Positions 1 to 11,000 of a stretch of DNA of 50,562 nucleotides are shown here, piece by piece; position 1 is the first letter of the stretch; each line of letters begins with the position of its first letter. The notes beneath the pieces were generated by a model. The model ran no database searches and was not told the origin of the DNA. It worked only from the letters and a program-made list of their open reading frames with translations. Source of the stretch: Chara braunii (taxonomy: Eukaryota > Streptophyta > Charophyceae > Charales > Characeae); assembly GCA_003427395.1 (NCBI GenBank), contig BFEA01000092.1, forward strand, positions 2,282,577 to 2,333,138, written 5' to 3'. The translations under genes were made by a program, and so were the position numbers.

Positions 1-6
1 GGGGGA

Positions 7-8
<2 letters not shown>

Positions 9-66
<58 letters not shown>

Positions 67-442
67 CGTCAGACACATAATATTCAAAAGACATATAGAA
101 TACATATATATAGTATATACACATATATCTTGTATACAAATAATTTACATCCATATAGAATACAATCTTATTTGGGTTAATAGAATTAATTAAAATTATA
201 CAATAATTGATTCTATTAAATCTAGAATAATCAATGTCACAATCACAATATTTTACTTCAAAAGAAAATATATTACTATCTTATCAATCTAATAAGTGTG
301 AAGACGTTGTGGAATTGTACTGACTTTGTACATTTCTGTCCGAAATAAAAATACATATATATATATATCATATATATATATAATATCGAATTTATATATT
401 TTGCATTCTATTAGTGTAAAATATATTTAGTATATTGTCTGA

Positions 443-491
<49 letters not shown>
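9..491. repeat. Large inverted repeat with (GA)n/(CT)n arms
   Basis: A GA dinucleotide run (about 9-62) is followed by GAGCGTCAGACA (64-75). After an AT-rich interior with several TATATA runs, the exact reverse complement TGTCTGACGCTC (436-447) leads into a CT run to about 491. The unit therefore has 12-bp perfect non-microsatellite inverted ends plus complementary microsatellite arms. It could be a foldback or MITE-like element, or an insertion that carried the GA tract. No coding content was seen inside. Confidence 0.6.
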
Positions 492-495
<4 letters not shown>

Positions 496-504
496 TCTCT
501 CGAG

Positions 505-538
505 AATGAATCTTCCTCTTTATCGAGGAAGATTCATT
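505..538. repeat. Perfect 14-bp hairpin
   Basis: AATGAATCTTCCTC at 505-518 is the reverse complement of GAGGAAGATTCATT at 525-538, leaving a 6-base loop. It lies directly next to the CT array. No function can be assigned; it is not followed by a T-run terminator of a recognisable gene. Confidence 0.55.
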
Positions 539-630
539 TTCGTTGGGCATGTATGATTTCGGCTGTTTTCTTTTTTGTTTTTTTTTTTTGCAGAAAGTTG
601 TATGTTTTTTTTTTTTTTTTCCCGTGATGT

Positions 631-735
631 ACTACCAATTGTCCAAGGCTCGGCAATAAAGTTCGAGGCTTGGGAATGTTCAGGCTATCGGTAATCCGAG
701 CCTCGGACTTGATAGCTGGGCGGGGTTCTGGTGGT
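631..735. mobile_element. TTAA-type MITE copy (ACCACCAG family), left end decayed
   Basis: The left end reads ACTACCAATTGTCCAAGGCTC. The right end reads CTGGTGGT and is directly followed by TTAA (736-739). It matches the inverted termini of the family seen intact at 2,843-2,993 and elsewhere in the window. The left TTAA is lost. Length is about 105 bp, with no coding capacity. Confidence 0.5.
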
Positions 736-828
736 TTAACCAATGCGGTACAAAAATTACACTCGATTCTCCGACAAGACAGCCTCCCTAGTAACATCTG
801 ACGACAAATTGACAGGAGGCATTGATTG

Positions 829-972
829 CTTTTTTTTTTCTTCCCAACATTTTTTGCAGGTATGGTGAACTTGAGGATACGAGCAGACACCCCTCCCATT
901 CCGCATCAGGATGGCTCCGTTCACTTGGTGGGGAGTTGCACCTGCTAGAATACAAGTTCAACGGTCCTTGAC
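829..972 (-). mobile_element. 5'-truncated LINE/SINE 3' end, copy i
   Basis: A T-run on the plus strand (the A-tail of a minus-strand retroposon) is followed by a segment ending in a conserved core, here TGGTGGGGAGTTGCACCTGC then a degraded AACCGGGTCCA-type stretch. The same core occurs at about 1,413, 1,852, 3,206 and 4,476, always in the same orientation. In two cases it borders LINE C-terminal coding remnants, so it most likely is the 3' UTR of that LINE family. A SINE sharing the LINE tail is the alternative. Confidence 0.5.
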
Positions 973-1300
973 ATTGATATAATATAATGACTCGTAGTTA
1001 TACTGGTGTATGTTCACTAGATGCGGTTCTGCCACCCCCCACGGGATGGGCAAGGCTGCATACCCACAACATGGTCAATGTTCCGTTCTCCTGCTTTCTA
1101 CGGAGATAAGTTTGGCGGGTACCGTAGCAAGGTCAGAACATTAGATGTGTTGCTCAGATTGTGAGCCTTGCGTTACCCTGCACACTGTGGATTATGTCTG
1201 TCAGCCTGCCTTTTGCCCTCTAGTTTTTACTCTTATATGTGGTATTCATTCTTGTTTGACTCTTGGATTGAGATCTACAGACTCTCGAAAAACTAGTTTC

Positions 1301-1465
1301 CTTTTTTTTTTTTTCCTTTTTTTTTTGACTCAGTAAAGTTGAGTAAAAACCATGGTAGGTAGGGTGGTAAGAGCAACCCTCCCTACTAAGGTTTGCATTG
1401 GTCACTACATGTATTGGTGGGGAGCTGCACCTTCTGGAAAACGGGTCCAGCGTCCCTTTTGCCCT
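1301..1465 (-). mobile_element. 5'-truncated LINE/SINE 3' end, copy ii
   Basis: Two T-runs (about 1,302-1,325) precede a segment containing the same core, TTGGTGGGGAGCTGCACC, followed by CGGGTCCAGCGTCCC. It carries no adjacent LINE coding remnant, so it is either a very short LINE 3' end or a SINE. Confidence 0.5.
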
Positions 1466-1796
1466 GTTGAGTGTACACAACATCTACCGTTTGTGGGGGC
1501 TAATCTGGTAGCCTTCGGCTCCCTGCCAATATGGCTCTCGACATCCAGAGTCGGGCTGAGCACGGCTGGCTGTCCTAATCCCTTCAAATGGCTTCATGCA
1601 CTGCTTCCTGTAAACATGGCATATCTCTTCAGTCCATGAGCCTAATTGATTGGTTCTGTAATCCTTACCTGGAGTTGCAGTGGAGCAGCAGGCTGTCTTC
1701 AGCCTGTCGTATGTGTTCCTCTACTGTTCCATCACAGAGATGAGTTGTTCATGTGCCCTCAGACCACAAGCCTGCACTGTTGCTGCCATCATCCTC

Positions 1797-3120
1797 ATTT
1801 ATCTTACTAGAGAGGCAGCCCCCTCTAGTGACCGCTCCTTTTGGTGGGGATCTGCACCTGCTGGAAACCGGGTCCAGCGTCCCACATGGATATACGCCTA
1901 CTAGAAACCGGGTCCAGCGTCCCATAGGAAAATAATTGGAATCCAATATGGCATATTGAGGAATCCAAGGAAGCATTGTGGTTGTGGACCGTACCTCTTC
2001 ACCCCAATCATTGGGCACCAAACATATCTGTTGCTTATCTAGTACTCTATAGGCAGCAAGCATACCACCTAGTATACTTTTCATCCACACCATACCAACT
2101 CTGATGTACAAAAAATATTGGAGAGGGGGGAGGAAGTCAGGAAATTTTGAAAAAGGCCTCAACAGGATGGAGGGATCCCGATTGGTCCAGTGCTGGAACA
2201 CCAGGTGATAGTCTCTTTGAAATCAGCATTGGTGGGATAGAATATGGAATCGGTTGGGAACCTCGCATACCTGGCCATGGGAGTGGAGAGCGTTATTATG
2301 CGAAACATGGAACCCGAAGCGGATAAATTCCTTTACTCAGAACCTATTTTAAATCGGTAGGCAAGCAATTATCTGGGCTTTATGGAGGAGATGCTGCACA
2401 CATCGATGGCGGGGACAAGGCTTGATGCCCCAGAGTTTACTGAGAAAAAAAAAAAACAGCAAATACAAGCAGATATTACTTTACAATGGGAGAAGGCAAA
2501 AAAAAGAATCAAATCTCTCTCACTGTTAACAGAAATTCAACAAAAAATACAACAATTTTGTGGCAACTGGCTGGGGGGGTGCCAAGGGGGTAGGATTGGG
2601 AGAATGTAATGAAATTGGGCTCATTAGAGGGTTCATATGGAAATTGAGGAAAGATATTCTCGATTGTTTCACGAATCTTGTGAGCTGCAAACATAGTAGA
2701 ACAAAACTTACACCACCGTAGAGCCAATCCTTTTTGTTCAAGCGTCAAATTTTTTTATTATCAATAATCCAATTATTGGTAGGCAAACAACGACGATCGA
2801 TCGACCACTGTAAGGAGGCAATCTTAGTTGGTGTAGTCTTAAACCACCAGTATTTGGCCCAACTATCGGCCGCGGAAAAAAATAAAGTAGAAATGTTTCT
2901 AGTTGGATGAATTTGGGCGCTCTTGTAGTGACCCGTACGTTTCCTAAAATCGCGTAGCGTTAACGGGCACGACTTTAGGAAGTACTGGTGGTTTAATTGT
3001 GTTGAACCACTTGATGGGTCTGATAGTATTTTTGTCAACCTTGAGTTGACGCATCCATTAATCCTCTACCTTATCCTTTAGATTGACTTTTGGTCTTAGC
3101 ATTTTGCAAGTTGATTCAAC
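1797..3120 (-). pseudogene. LINE fragment a: C-terminal region plus 3' UTR
   Basis: This is the 3' part of a decayed non-LTR retrotransposon on the minus strand. Around 2,509-2,748 the minus-strand translation contains WCKFC followed some residues later by ETIENIF and PQFPYEP. That resembles the CxxC...ET..H.F..C zinc-finger-like region after plant L1 reverse transcriptase, with key residues lost. Further 3' (about 1,930-2,200) more degraded C-terminal sequence runs into the conserved 3' UTR core at 1,852-1,925, where a 40-bp part of the core is duplicated. The region 3,030-3,120 resembles 4,560-4,620 of the longer copy. A 151-bp MITE (2,843-2,993) sits inside. The copy is full of stops and frameshifts and cannot be active. 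Confidence 0.6.
2843..2993. mobile_element. TTAA-flanked MITE, copy A (151 bp)
   Basis: The element begins ACCACCAGTATTTGGCC and ends GGAAGTACTGGTGGT, giving imperfect terminal inverted repeats. It is flanked on both sides by TTAA (2,839-2,842 and 2,994-2,997). The interior has no ORF. A reverse-complement relative that aligns along nearly its whole length lies at 42,029-42,170, which proves this is a dispersed family and not a local palindrome. TTAA target duplications are typical of piggyBac and Kolobok superfamilies; which of these, if either, cannot be told without a transposase. Confidence 0.75.
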
Positions 3121-3306
3121 TTTTTTTTTTTTTTTCTCTCTACAGAATCTAGTAGAGTGGGTGATACGAGCATCCCATCCTACTAGGTCTACTTGGTCAC
3201 TCCATCTATTGATGGGGAGCTGCACCTGCTGGAAACCGGGTGCAGGGTCCCTTATCTACAGATGAAAAAGTTGGAATTATTACAACTTGGAGTGATCATG
3301 ATTGGT

Positions 3307-3344
3307 GCTCATATCACCTCAACTAGTATTACCTGCAGAGTCTT

Positions 3345-3388
<44 letters not shown>
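3307..3388 (+). mobile_element. Ultra-short A-tailed retro-insert with 16-bp target-site duplication
   Basis: The 16-mer AGTGATCATGATTGGT occurs at 3,291-3,306 and again at 3,389-3,404. Between them lie 42 non-repetitive bases (3,307-3,348) followed by about 40 A. This is the hallmark of target-primed reverse transcription by a LINE: direct target duplication plus A-tail. Orientation is plus, opposite to the surrounding LINE remains. The 42-nt body is not recognised. Confidence 0.8.
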
Positions 3389-3391
<3 letters not shown>

Positions 3392-3404
3392 GATCATGAT
3401 TGGT

Positions 3405-5100
3405 ACTGGAAAACCAGTCTTCCCGTTGTAGAGATAAGCACAGCCTCTTCACCCCAATAAGCGCGCCGGATCAATTCTCTCAACCAAACTATGGATCCTC
3501 TACGAGTCCTCTATTGATTCTCGTAGTCTCATTGTCTACGTTTTCCACCAACTTTTCCCCATACCAGCTCAGTCATAACCATACCATGACCTTGGAATTA
3601 AGGAATTTGAGGATTGGGAAAATGGATCAGGGAATTCTGACAAGGGTACCTCTGGGTCCACTATTGACCGATCCCCACATATCAAAGAGTAGTAGCTACA
3701 TACTTCCTCTTGATCTCTCATCTCTGCCCCTTCACACTGACTGTTTCCAACTTCCCCCCTTGAGGATTCCCAAGCCATCATCTTTGACTGTTCCCAACTT
3801 CCCCCCTTGAGGACTCCCAAGCCAGCATCTAGAAAAGTCCTTGATATGTTTTAGGGTTTCATTTCTTGAGTTTAAGTGTTCAATTTTTTTCTTTGTATTT
3901 TCCTATTTAGTCATGATTACCGTTTGAATTTGTTGCTTGATTGCATCAGTAAATTCGGGGTCATCCAGTCTTGCTCTTCTCTTCTATAAAGCCCACGGTA
4001 CTGCTTTTCTTCCTTCAGCGAACAGGTTGTGAGTGAAGTCATCATGTGAGTTTGGGGACCATGATTCCAATAATATTGCTTTCCAGCCCCATGACCAGTG
4101 ACATTGAGTACCCAATCTTTGCCATATCATGTCCCACCATCTCCAAAGTCAAACAGACCCTGGGCACTGCAAGAAAATATGTTTTATAGTTTCAAGAATA
4201 ATTCTTGTTGAGAATGCTGATTTACAGAATTTGCACCAAGGGAGTGTTCTTCCTTTTTGTTCTAGAGTAGTCCGATGTATCAGCCCGTTATTCGTAGGAA
4301 GACATATGATGCCACCTTGGAGGTTTTAAGCTTGATAGTTATAAACCATTTAACTGCCTTGAGTACCTCTTTGCTCAGATTTTTTTTTTTTTTCTGAAAC
4401 GAAAAAAAAACCTTCAATGTTAGTGATGCTGATAAGAGCAGACACCACTAACACCTGGGGAGCGGCTCCGTTCCATTGGTGGGGAGCTGCACCTGCTGGA
4501 AACCGGGTCCAGTGTCCCTTGACATCTTAACACTTAATTGGTTAATCCACCTGGTTATTACTATCTTTCAAGTCAATACGAGGTCTGAACATTTTGTATG
4601 TGGACTTAACAGATAGGGTATGAAGTGCTCTCATATATTGTCGACCATTACCTGCTTGTGACGTCCAAACCCAATTGATGGGATCAAGGGCTAGGCAAGA
4701 GATAGGAGTGTTGGGCATGAAGGCTATCCAAGAGGATTTTTGTTTGAGTACTTTAGTCCCGAAGATTAGCAAACTATCCACCCATTGAACTTCCTCTGTT
4801 GGAATAATTGTATTATCTTGAGTCAGCCCTTCCACAACTAATCAATGCAATGAAGCACGCATCCTTTTAAGTCTTTAATCCAACAGTTGTTAAGAAGAGG
4901 TTGTTGGCACACTTCCGTCCATCTTGTTGGTGCCACCTTGTTTGGCAAGGGTAGCTTCCTCCACGTCCTCAGCAGAGTAGTCCAGAAGGAGTCCTTGCTC
5001 AGGTCAATCCTTGCTGAACGGCGGTCTGATCCTATTGGGTTTTCTATCTCTTCTGAGCACTTTCGAGGGATAGACATGCTCTGTCATCTAACCCAAACAA
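3405..5100 (-). pseudogene. LINE C-terminal region remnant
   Basis: Minus-strand reading gives recognisable pieces of the region after reverse transcriptase in plant L1 elements. At about 4,838-5,077 there is a stretch ending LLNNCWIKDLKGCVLHCID. At about 4,560-4,830 lies FMPNTPISCLALDPINWVW. At about 4,100-4,360 a degraded zinc-finger-like block has an ETIKHIF/FLQCP pattern. An insertion at 4,381-4,520 splits it. The 4,838-5,077 piece has a counterpart at 16.5 kb (QPIFNNRWITNSQ), so at least two copies of this family are present. It is a pseudogene throughout. Confidence 0.6.
4381..4520 (-). mobile_element. LINE 3' end (copy v) inserted in the larger LINE
   Basis: A T-run (4,380-4,394) and a short A-run precede a segment ending in the conserved core TTGGTGGGGAGCTGCACCTG followed by CTGGAAACCGGGTCCAGTG. 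LINE coding remnants continue on both sides in the same order. This is therefore a separate 5'-truncated retroposon inserted into the C-terminal region of the larger LINE. Confidence 0.55.
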
Positions 5101-5539
5101 AGGATCAATGTCATTTGGCGTTTCTGTTGCTAGACATCTGATCTGTTCTCATGCCAAGGCATTCCAGGGTGGTTGAGGGTAAAAAAATATATATATATCC
5201 ATTGGATATATAGATTCATTCCTTGTGCAGCCAGATCGATTACTCCTAACTCACCTTTCACTTTTGGTTGAATCACTGATTGTCATACTGATTACATTCT
5301 TATTCTCATGATTACTCCTCCATAAGAACGCCGCTAATTGTCTTTGACGGACTTTGATGGCAGGTTTGTCCAACGCCCATATTGTTGATTTATACCAAAT
5401 AGAAGTCAGCACTACATTCTTCCATAAGTCAAGTTTCGTAAGGGTTTGTTTGACAATCCATTCGTTATGTGCAATTTGTTTCCCTTTCAGCTGTTAAGGA
5501 CTCTACCATAACCCTTACAGGTGTGTTTAATGGAAGTCA

Positions 5540-6400
5540 TTCGACTTTCGGATGTTCAGGGGGGCGAACCCCTTGATGGTGGATCCACCAGCCCAAAGTT
5601 TTGTTACCCCACTTAACCTTTATATCTGAAAGGTGACATAAGTTTTTCATAATTGCTTGAATTACTGTCAAATTCTCATGTGAAGCTTCAATCATGAGTG
5701 AGAGGTCATCTGCAAAAAGTGAATAAACAGAGATTGTTTCTTCTGATATTGGAAGTTTTTTGGATGCGCTTAATATCTTTGTGTTGCCTTTGGTTAGGGG
5801 TCAATACCTCCATAATAATTACAAATAACAATGGAGCAATAGGATCACCTTGTCTTACCAACCGGTGTAGAGAGATAGGAGGGGCAACATTACCATTAAC
5901 CATCACTCTAGTTGTGGCATTCTGATGAAGTATCGTAATCCACCCACAAAAGCATGGACCAAAATTAAAATTTTGCAGACATTTATCTGAAAAACATCAA
6001 TCTACATGGTTGTATGTTTTTTCAAAGTCAATAAAGATAGTGGTTGCATTGTGCTTAGATTAACATGTTAACTTAAGCAATTAATTTACTAGCAAGATGT
6101 TGTCCTAGATATTTCTACCAGATATAAACCCAAATTGGGTTGGACGGATGATGTTAGCTATAACTTTAGTTGGTCGATTGACTATAGTTTTTGCCAATAA
6201 TTTATAAACAATCGTGAGCAGGGTTTTTGACTGATAGTTACGTATATTAGTTTTTCAATCTTTCGTATATAGCAGAGTTAATACTCCTTGGTGAACAAAT
6301 CCTCCCATATCTCATGAATTTCATACTTCATGAAATAATTTCATTAAGTTTTCTGATAGAAAATCGCACCCTGCCTCCCATAACTCGTTTGGGAGATCAT
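5540..6400 (-). pseudogene. LINE reverse transcriptase remnant
   Basis: This is the catalytic domain that copies LINE RNA into DNA at the target nick. On the minus strand the motifs appear in the right order across different frames. They are a GFISGRNI-like block (about 6,105-6,142), motif A with FIDFEKTYNHVD (about 5,997-6,050), RLVRQGDPIAPLLF (about 5,830-5,880, the RQG.P..P.LF signature) and the catalytic FADD within LFADDLSLMIEAS (about 5,680-5,725). Stops fall right after motif A, and a frame change lies between motifs A and B. The longest open piece is 5,706-5,906. The element is a non-LTR type (F/YADD with RQGDP spacing), not a retrovirus-like one. Confidence 0.8.
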
Positions 6401-6839
6401 TAATTCATGGGTTTTTTTCTTCCTCCATTAGCATCATGGATGACCAAATTTTTTCCTTGGTTATCGGTTCTTCCAACATTCCTTGTCGTTTTGTTGTTAA
6501 ACTCGCAATTAATAGGGTTAAGAATTCATTTATTGCTTTATCTCGTTGATCTTGGAAGGTGTCACCAATTTATGAGAAAAATAATTTATTTTTTTTAATC
6601 TTTGGTTATTTTAGTGTATTATGTTGTTGAGATGATAATGGATTCGTCCCTAGTCTCTGGGTCTATGAGCGCTTCAATCACAGTCCTTCCAGTATGTGCT
6701 CTAGCTAACGTGAAAAAATGTGTCTTCATTGCACCTTCCATTAGATGTCTTTTTAGTTTCCCTTTGATCTCAGCCTCTTATCAACGATATTTCATTATAT
6801 TCAATACTTAAAGTTATAAATTTTAGATCTCATTTGCTA

Positions 6840-7900
6840 TATTTTTCATGTTTTTCTTTTTTAGTTTCTTCATGTTGTAGTTCTTGAATCCTCTGTAGAA
6901 TCCTTATTTCCTTCGAATGTTTCTCAACTGCTAGCGTCTTTGAATATTCATTTCATTTACGACTTAGAAATAAAAGACCGTTATTAAACCATTTGATATC
7001 ATCTTGTATGCGTCATTTTTGTTCATTCTGAAATGACCATACATCCTCTATGTATGATATAAAGTTTTTAATTTCGAGGTGAGCAGTATTAAGCTTATAA
7101 TAACCCCTTCCTTGGCACGGTTTCTTCCGAAAGAAAAAAATAGCTACGCACACTGCATGAACTAGACCAGGGAAATTTTCAGCTACTTGTAATGCCTCAT
7201 GCAGTTCGTCTGACACTAAAATGTGTTCAATTTGTGATTTAGTGCTTTGTTTAGCTTGGCATTTTCTGAAGCATAAGAATGACTTATAAGCAGGATTAAT
7301 CCGTCTATAGGAGTCAAAGAGGTTGAGTGTTTGACAAAGATTAACAATAATTAACTCATTTTTCTCGACATAAACCGGACAAGAGGAGGGGAGACACCAA
7401 CAATTTAAAAATCTATCTTAGGCCGTATTGAAATTTTCTATCATAATGACCGGAAAGCCAATGGGGAGATTGGGCAGGGAAAATTCAAAAACAAATTGGT
7501 GTGATCCCACATCATTTGGAGCATATACACTGAGGATGTTGACTTCTTTCAATTCCATCATTGCCAAAATATAGATCCATCTTCCTTCCACTTGGTCCAC
7601 ATCCTCGTTAAGGACCTCCACTTTTGATTCTGAACGTATCCATATAGCAATCACTGCATTGTCAGGTCTAAGGGCATGAACCCTATAGGCTAGATATGGT
7701 CATATTCCCTTATGAATATAATTGTGAGTTTTTGTATCCATGAGAAGTGTTACATGGACACAGATCACATCAAGTCATTTTTTTCCCCCAATCCCTTTTA
7801 GTCGATCATAAATAGTTTGTATTTTGTTTAGTTTGGTTATAGTCAAACTTTTAACATTGAGTGATCTTATGTCGAGATTTGCATTACGCCTTAGTTTTTT
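6840..7900 (-). pseudogene. LINE AP-type endonuclease remnant
   Basis: Upstream of the RT, on the minus strand, the APE-like endonuclease of L1-type LINEs can be followed. LNVKSLTITKLNKIQ (about 7,825-7,870) is the N-terminal block. The segment with GRWIYI and VNILSVYAPND (about 7,515-7,590) is the central strand. PVIMIENFN (about 7,420-7,450) stands where functional elements have a GDFN motif, so that motif is already damaged. IEHILVSDELHEAL (about 7,190-7,235) corresponds to the DHIL-type catalytic end. Open pieces are 7,418-7,654 and 7,013-7,216, with stops and frameshifts between. It is inactive. Confidence 0.75.
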
Positions 7901-8099
7901 TCATTCTTTATCCTTGTTGTATAATGGCTCAATCACACTAAACTTTGTCATTATTACCTCAGATATAAGTGCAAATGACACCAAGGAAGTAGCAGTTAAC
8001 TAGTATTGGTTATTAGCCTATACTTCCTGTCAGGGTCCGTAATCTAGTTGCCCCCAACTTCCAACGTTCATGCCTCAATAGACATACCAAAATGGTACA

Positions 8100-11000
8100 C
8101 ACGTCAGCCCCTGACAAGAAGTGACTTGCTTTGATCTTCAAAAGTTGAATCTCTTTGAACGTATCGTACCCAAACCAGCGGAGATCCACCTGTCTGGAGG
8201 TGTGGTATTTTAGGTATACATTTTTCTCAACAACCCTGTTTGGCCCCGAGATTAATGAGAGAGATGTAGAGAATCCTTGTGAAAATTGTTATGTACTATA
8301 TTTTATTACTTATAATTTTATTAAGGATTCCCTTACATACCCCTTGTCAAAGGACAAGAATGGACGCTTGATTATTTTCACCGTTACTTTTCCATACATT
8401 GCCCTCGGTGGCTCCGAGAGTCCAACCTTTCAAACTTCTTCCTTAAACCGGATGGGAAGAACAACGATACTTGTTTTACATGAAGGGCGTTCACCCTGCC
8501 TTTTTGTCCACCACAATCGTAGTTTTTGCCTTTTGCTAGCAAGGTTTCCTACAGGGATGAGTAGGGGGGAGTGAAATCTGTGATTTGAAAATCCTCCTCA
8601 TTCTCAACATGTAGATCTTTCATAAGGTCCACTACTTATAGCGGTGTGCAAGTCGTGACAACCGGGGCATCCTGGTTTGAGTTGTGGTTGGTATACCCAG
8701 TAGAGACAGAGGAGTCAAAGGACTCAAGACTTGCTGAAGTTGAGTTTTCCGTTTTTGCCAACTTTTCAGACTTCTCTTATTTTCTTTGGTTATCTGGTTT
8801 TTCTGGATTTACTAGACGTTATGAAATCTATGGGTTTTATAGGTTCTTTGCACTGCTTGTTGTATCTGATTCTTGCATTGTTTTTTTTTTAAGCATTAGG
8901 TATTTTTTGTCCGTCGTAACCTTAGATATTATTTCCTCTAATTGAATGGTTTTATTTTTCATAATGGAATCCTCATTTCTTACATTCGGGGCTATTGGCT
9001 CAAACACGTGTGGTGCAACTGTGGTGATTGAGACATGTGGATAAAGAGGAGTTGATAAAATTAACCTCTCTGATACTGCCAGCTCATCCCTCAATTCATC
9101 CATCAATTGACCCATCTGACAGTTTTTGTTATGGACCACATCAGAAGCCACATCAAACATCACGTTTGATAATCCTTTTACATTGACTATCCCTTGAACC
9201 ACCTGGTTACTGTGTTGAAAATCGTGGTAGGCCTGGTTCTCGTTATCTGTGTGAAGAAGGTCTACTACTGGATACCCAACGCATGTCAAATTGGTCGGTG
9301 AGATAATGCTCTAACAACTTTCCTGAGAGACAAGCGTACTATCACTGCAATTGTTGACTGCCCCAACTTCGAGTAGGCTATCATTTTTGAAGGTGAACAA
9401 CATATTGGCATCACTAGCGATCTTTGAAAGGTGGGGCTGCCTGTCCCAGACTTGCATTACTGATTTGGTTGCGAACACATAATTCATTAATCATACATAA
9501 ACTATTTTGTTATTCCTTACTCTCCCTGCCTAATGCTACCTCCTTGGTATGTGTTTGTCTCGTGTAACCCATGGAACCCCCTACGGAGATACCAGGCTAC
9601 AAGCCTAATTAACACTAACTATGTGTTCAGACTGGGAGAGATTGTTTCCTTGTTTAGATCTTAGAACTATCTTCCTCTTCCTCCCAACTTCGTAAATGGT
9701 GCATGTGTTCTTCTCTTTCATTGTTATTACAGTTTATACTCTTAATACTTTAGGGAGCAAGGATATGGTGTTTCAATTTCTAGCCACACAAAGGGGTCTT
9801 ATAGGCATGTCCCAGGTATGTGGAGATCATACTGATCATTTTTTTTGTCACCTGCCTTGTTATGGTCTTTCTTTCTTTTATTGCTACCGTTTAGTTTCTC
9901 GTTCCTTCTAGCCATCTCTTTAAGTCATCTCAGACTCCTTGTCCTCTCTTCGCTACCAGGACAGGAAGAGTGAAGAACCTGCGAACTTTGCATTGCTGTT
10001 ATGCCTCTGTTGAAAGAGTTGTTTGAATGGACTGTAAAGGATGAAATCTATTAGACACTATAAATAACAATTTATTAAAGATGTTCATCCAGTCAGCGTC
10101 GACAGAGGATCATACTGAATTACCATTTTGAGACTATCGTTGTTTGCGAACATAGGCATGAGGTGACAGTGAATCTGTTGCCACTCTTCCTCTCTTAGAT
10201 TATGAAATTTCAATTTGATGTTGCTCAAAACCCACTCCGCCAGATTTATCAGTTCCTAGTGCAGATCCAAGATTCCATAACCCGTTTTATCCCCCAACTA
10301 GAGGAATAACAGGTGACTCAGAGACCGGTGTTTCTTCCACCTCCATCAGTAGCGAGCCAATAACATCCTTAAAATGGTCCACGTCCATTGAGACCATTGA
10401 CTCCATTGAGTCTTGTGTCTTCTCTAAGGCGGACTCTTTTTCAACCTCTACACTTTGTGTAAGTTCTGCGATTTTCACGATTTCTTTAGTTGCTGAAGTC
10501 GTCTGACCACTCTCCTTCTTTTGTTGATGTCCTACCAATAGTAGATTATGCATAGGGTTCTGTTCGGACTGATCAACCTGGTCGGACTGCTGAGTTGGGG
10601 GATTCTGCTTTGCTACTACTTTTCTTCTAACTTCCTTTCACTCAATCCCCAGATGACTTCTTTCCTTGGGTATGTATTTAGCTGGAGATGGGCCAATCAA
10701 GTTTTTTCCTCCCCCACTCTAAGTTGTGTTGTCTCTATCAAGACCATTTTGTTGACAAGACCGATGTTGTTGTTATTCTTGTTGTTCTCGTTGTTCTTGT
10801 AGAATGTCACTCTTGTCTCCCAAGTTGTTTCCGCCATCACCTGAAGTTGGGTGCACCTCCGATTTCCATCAATTTGTCCAGTACCTCCAAGAGATTATGT
10901 TTTGGTCCCATTGCGGGACTAAATCCTTTGGGTTGGTTGGGAATAGTGGGACTAGTCGCCTCTCCCATATCTGATTGGTATTGATTGATGTTTTTGTTAT

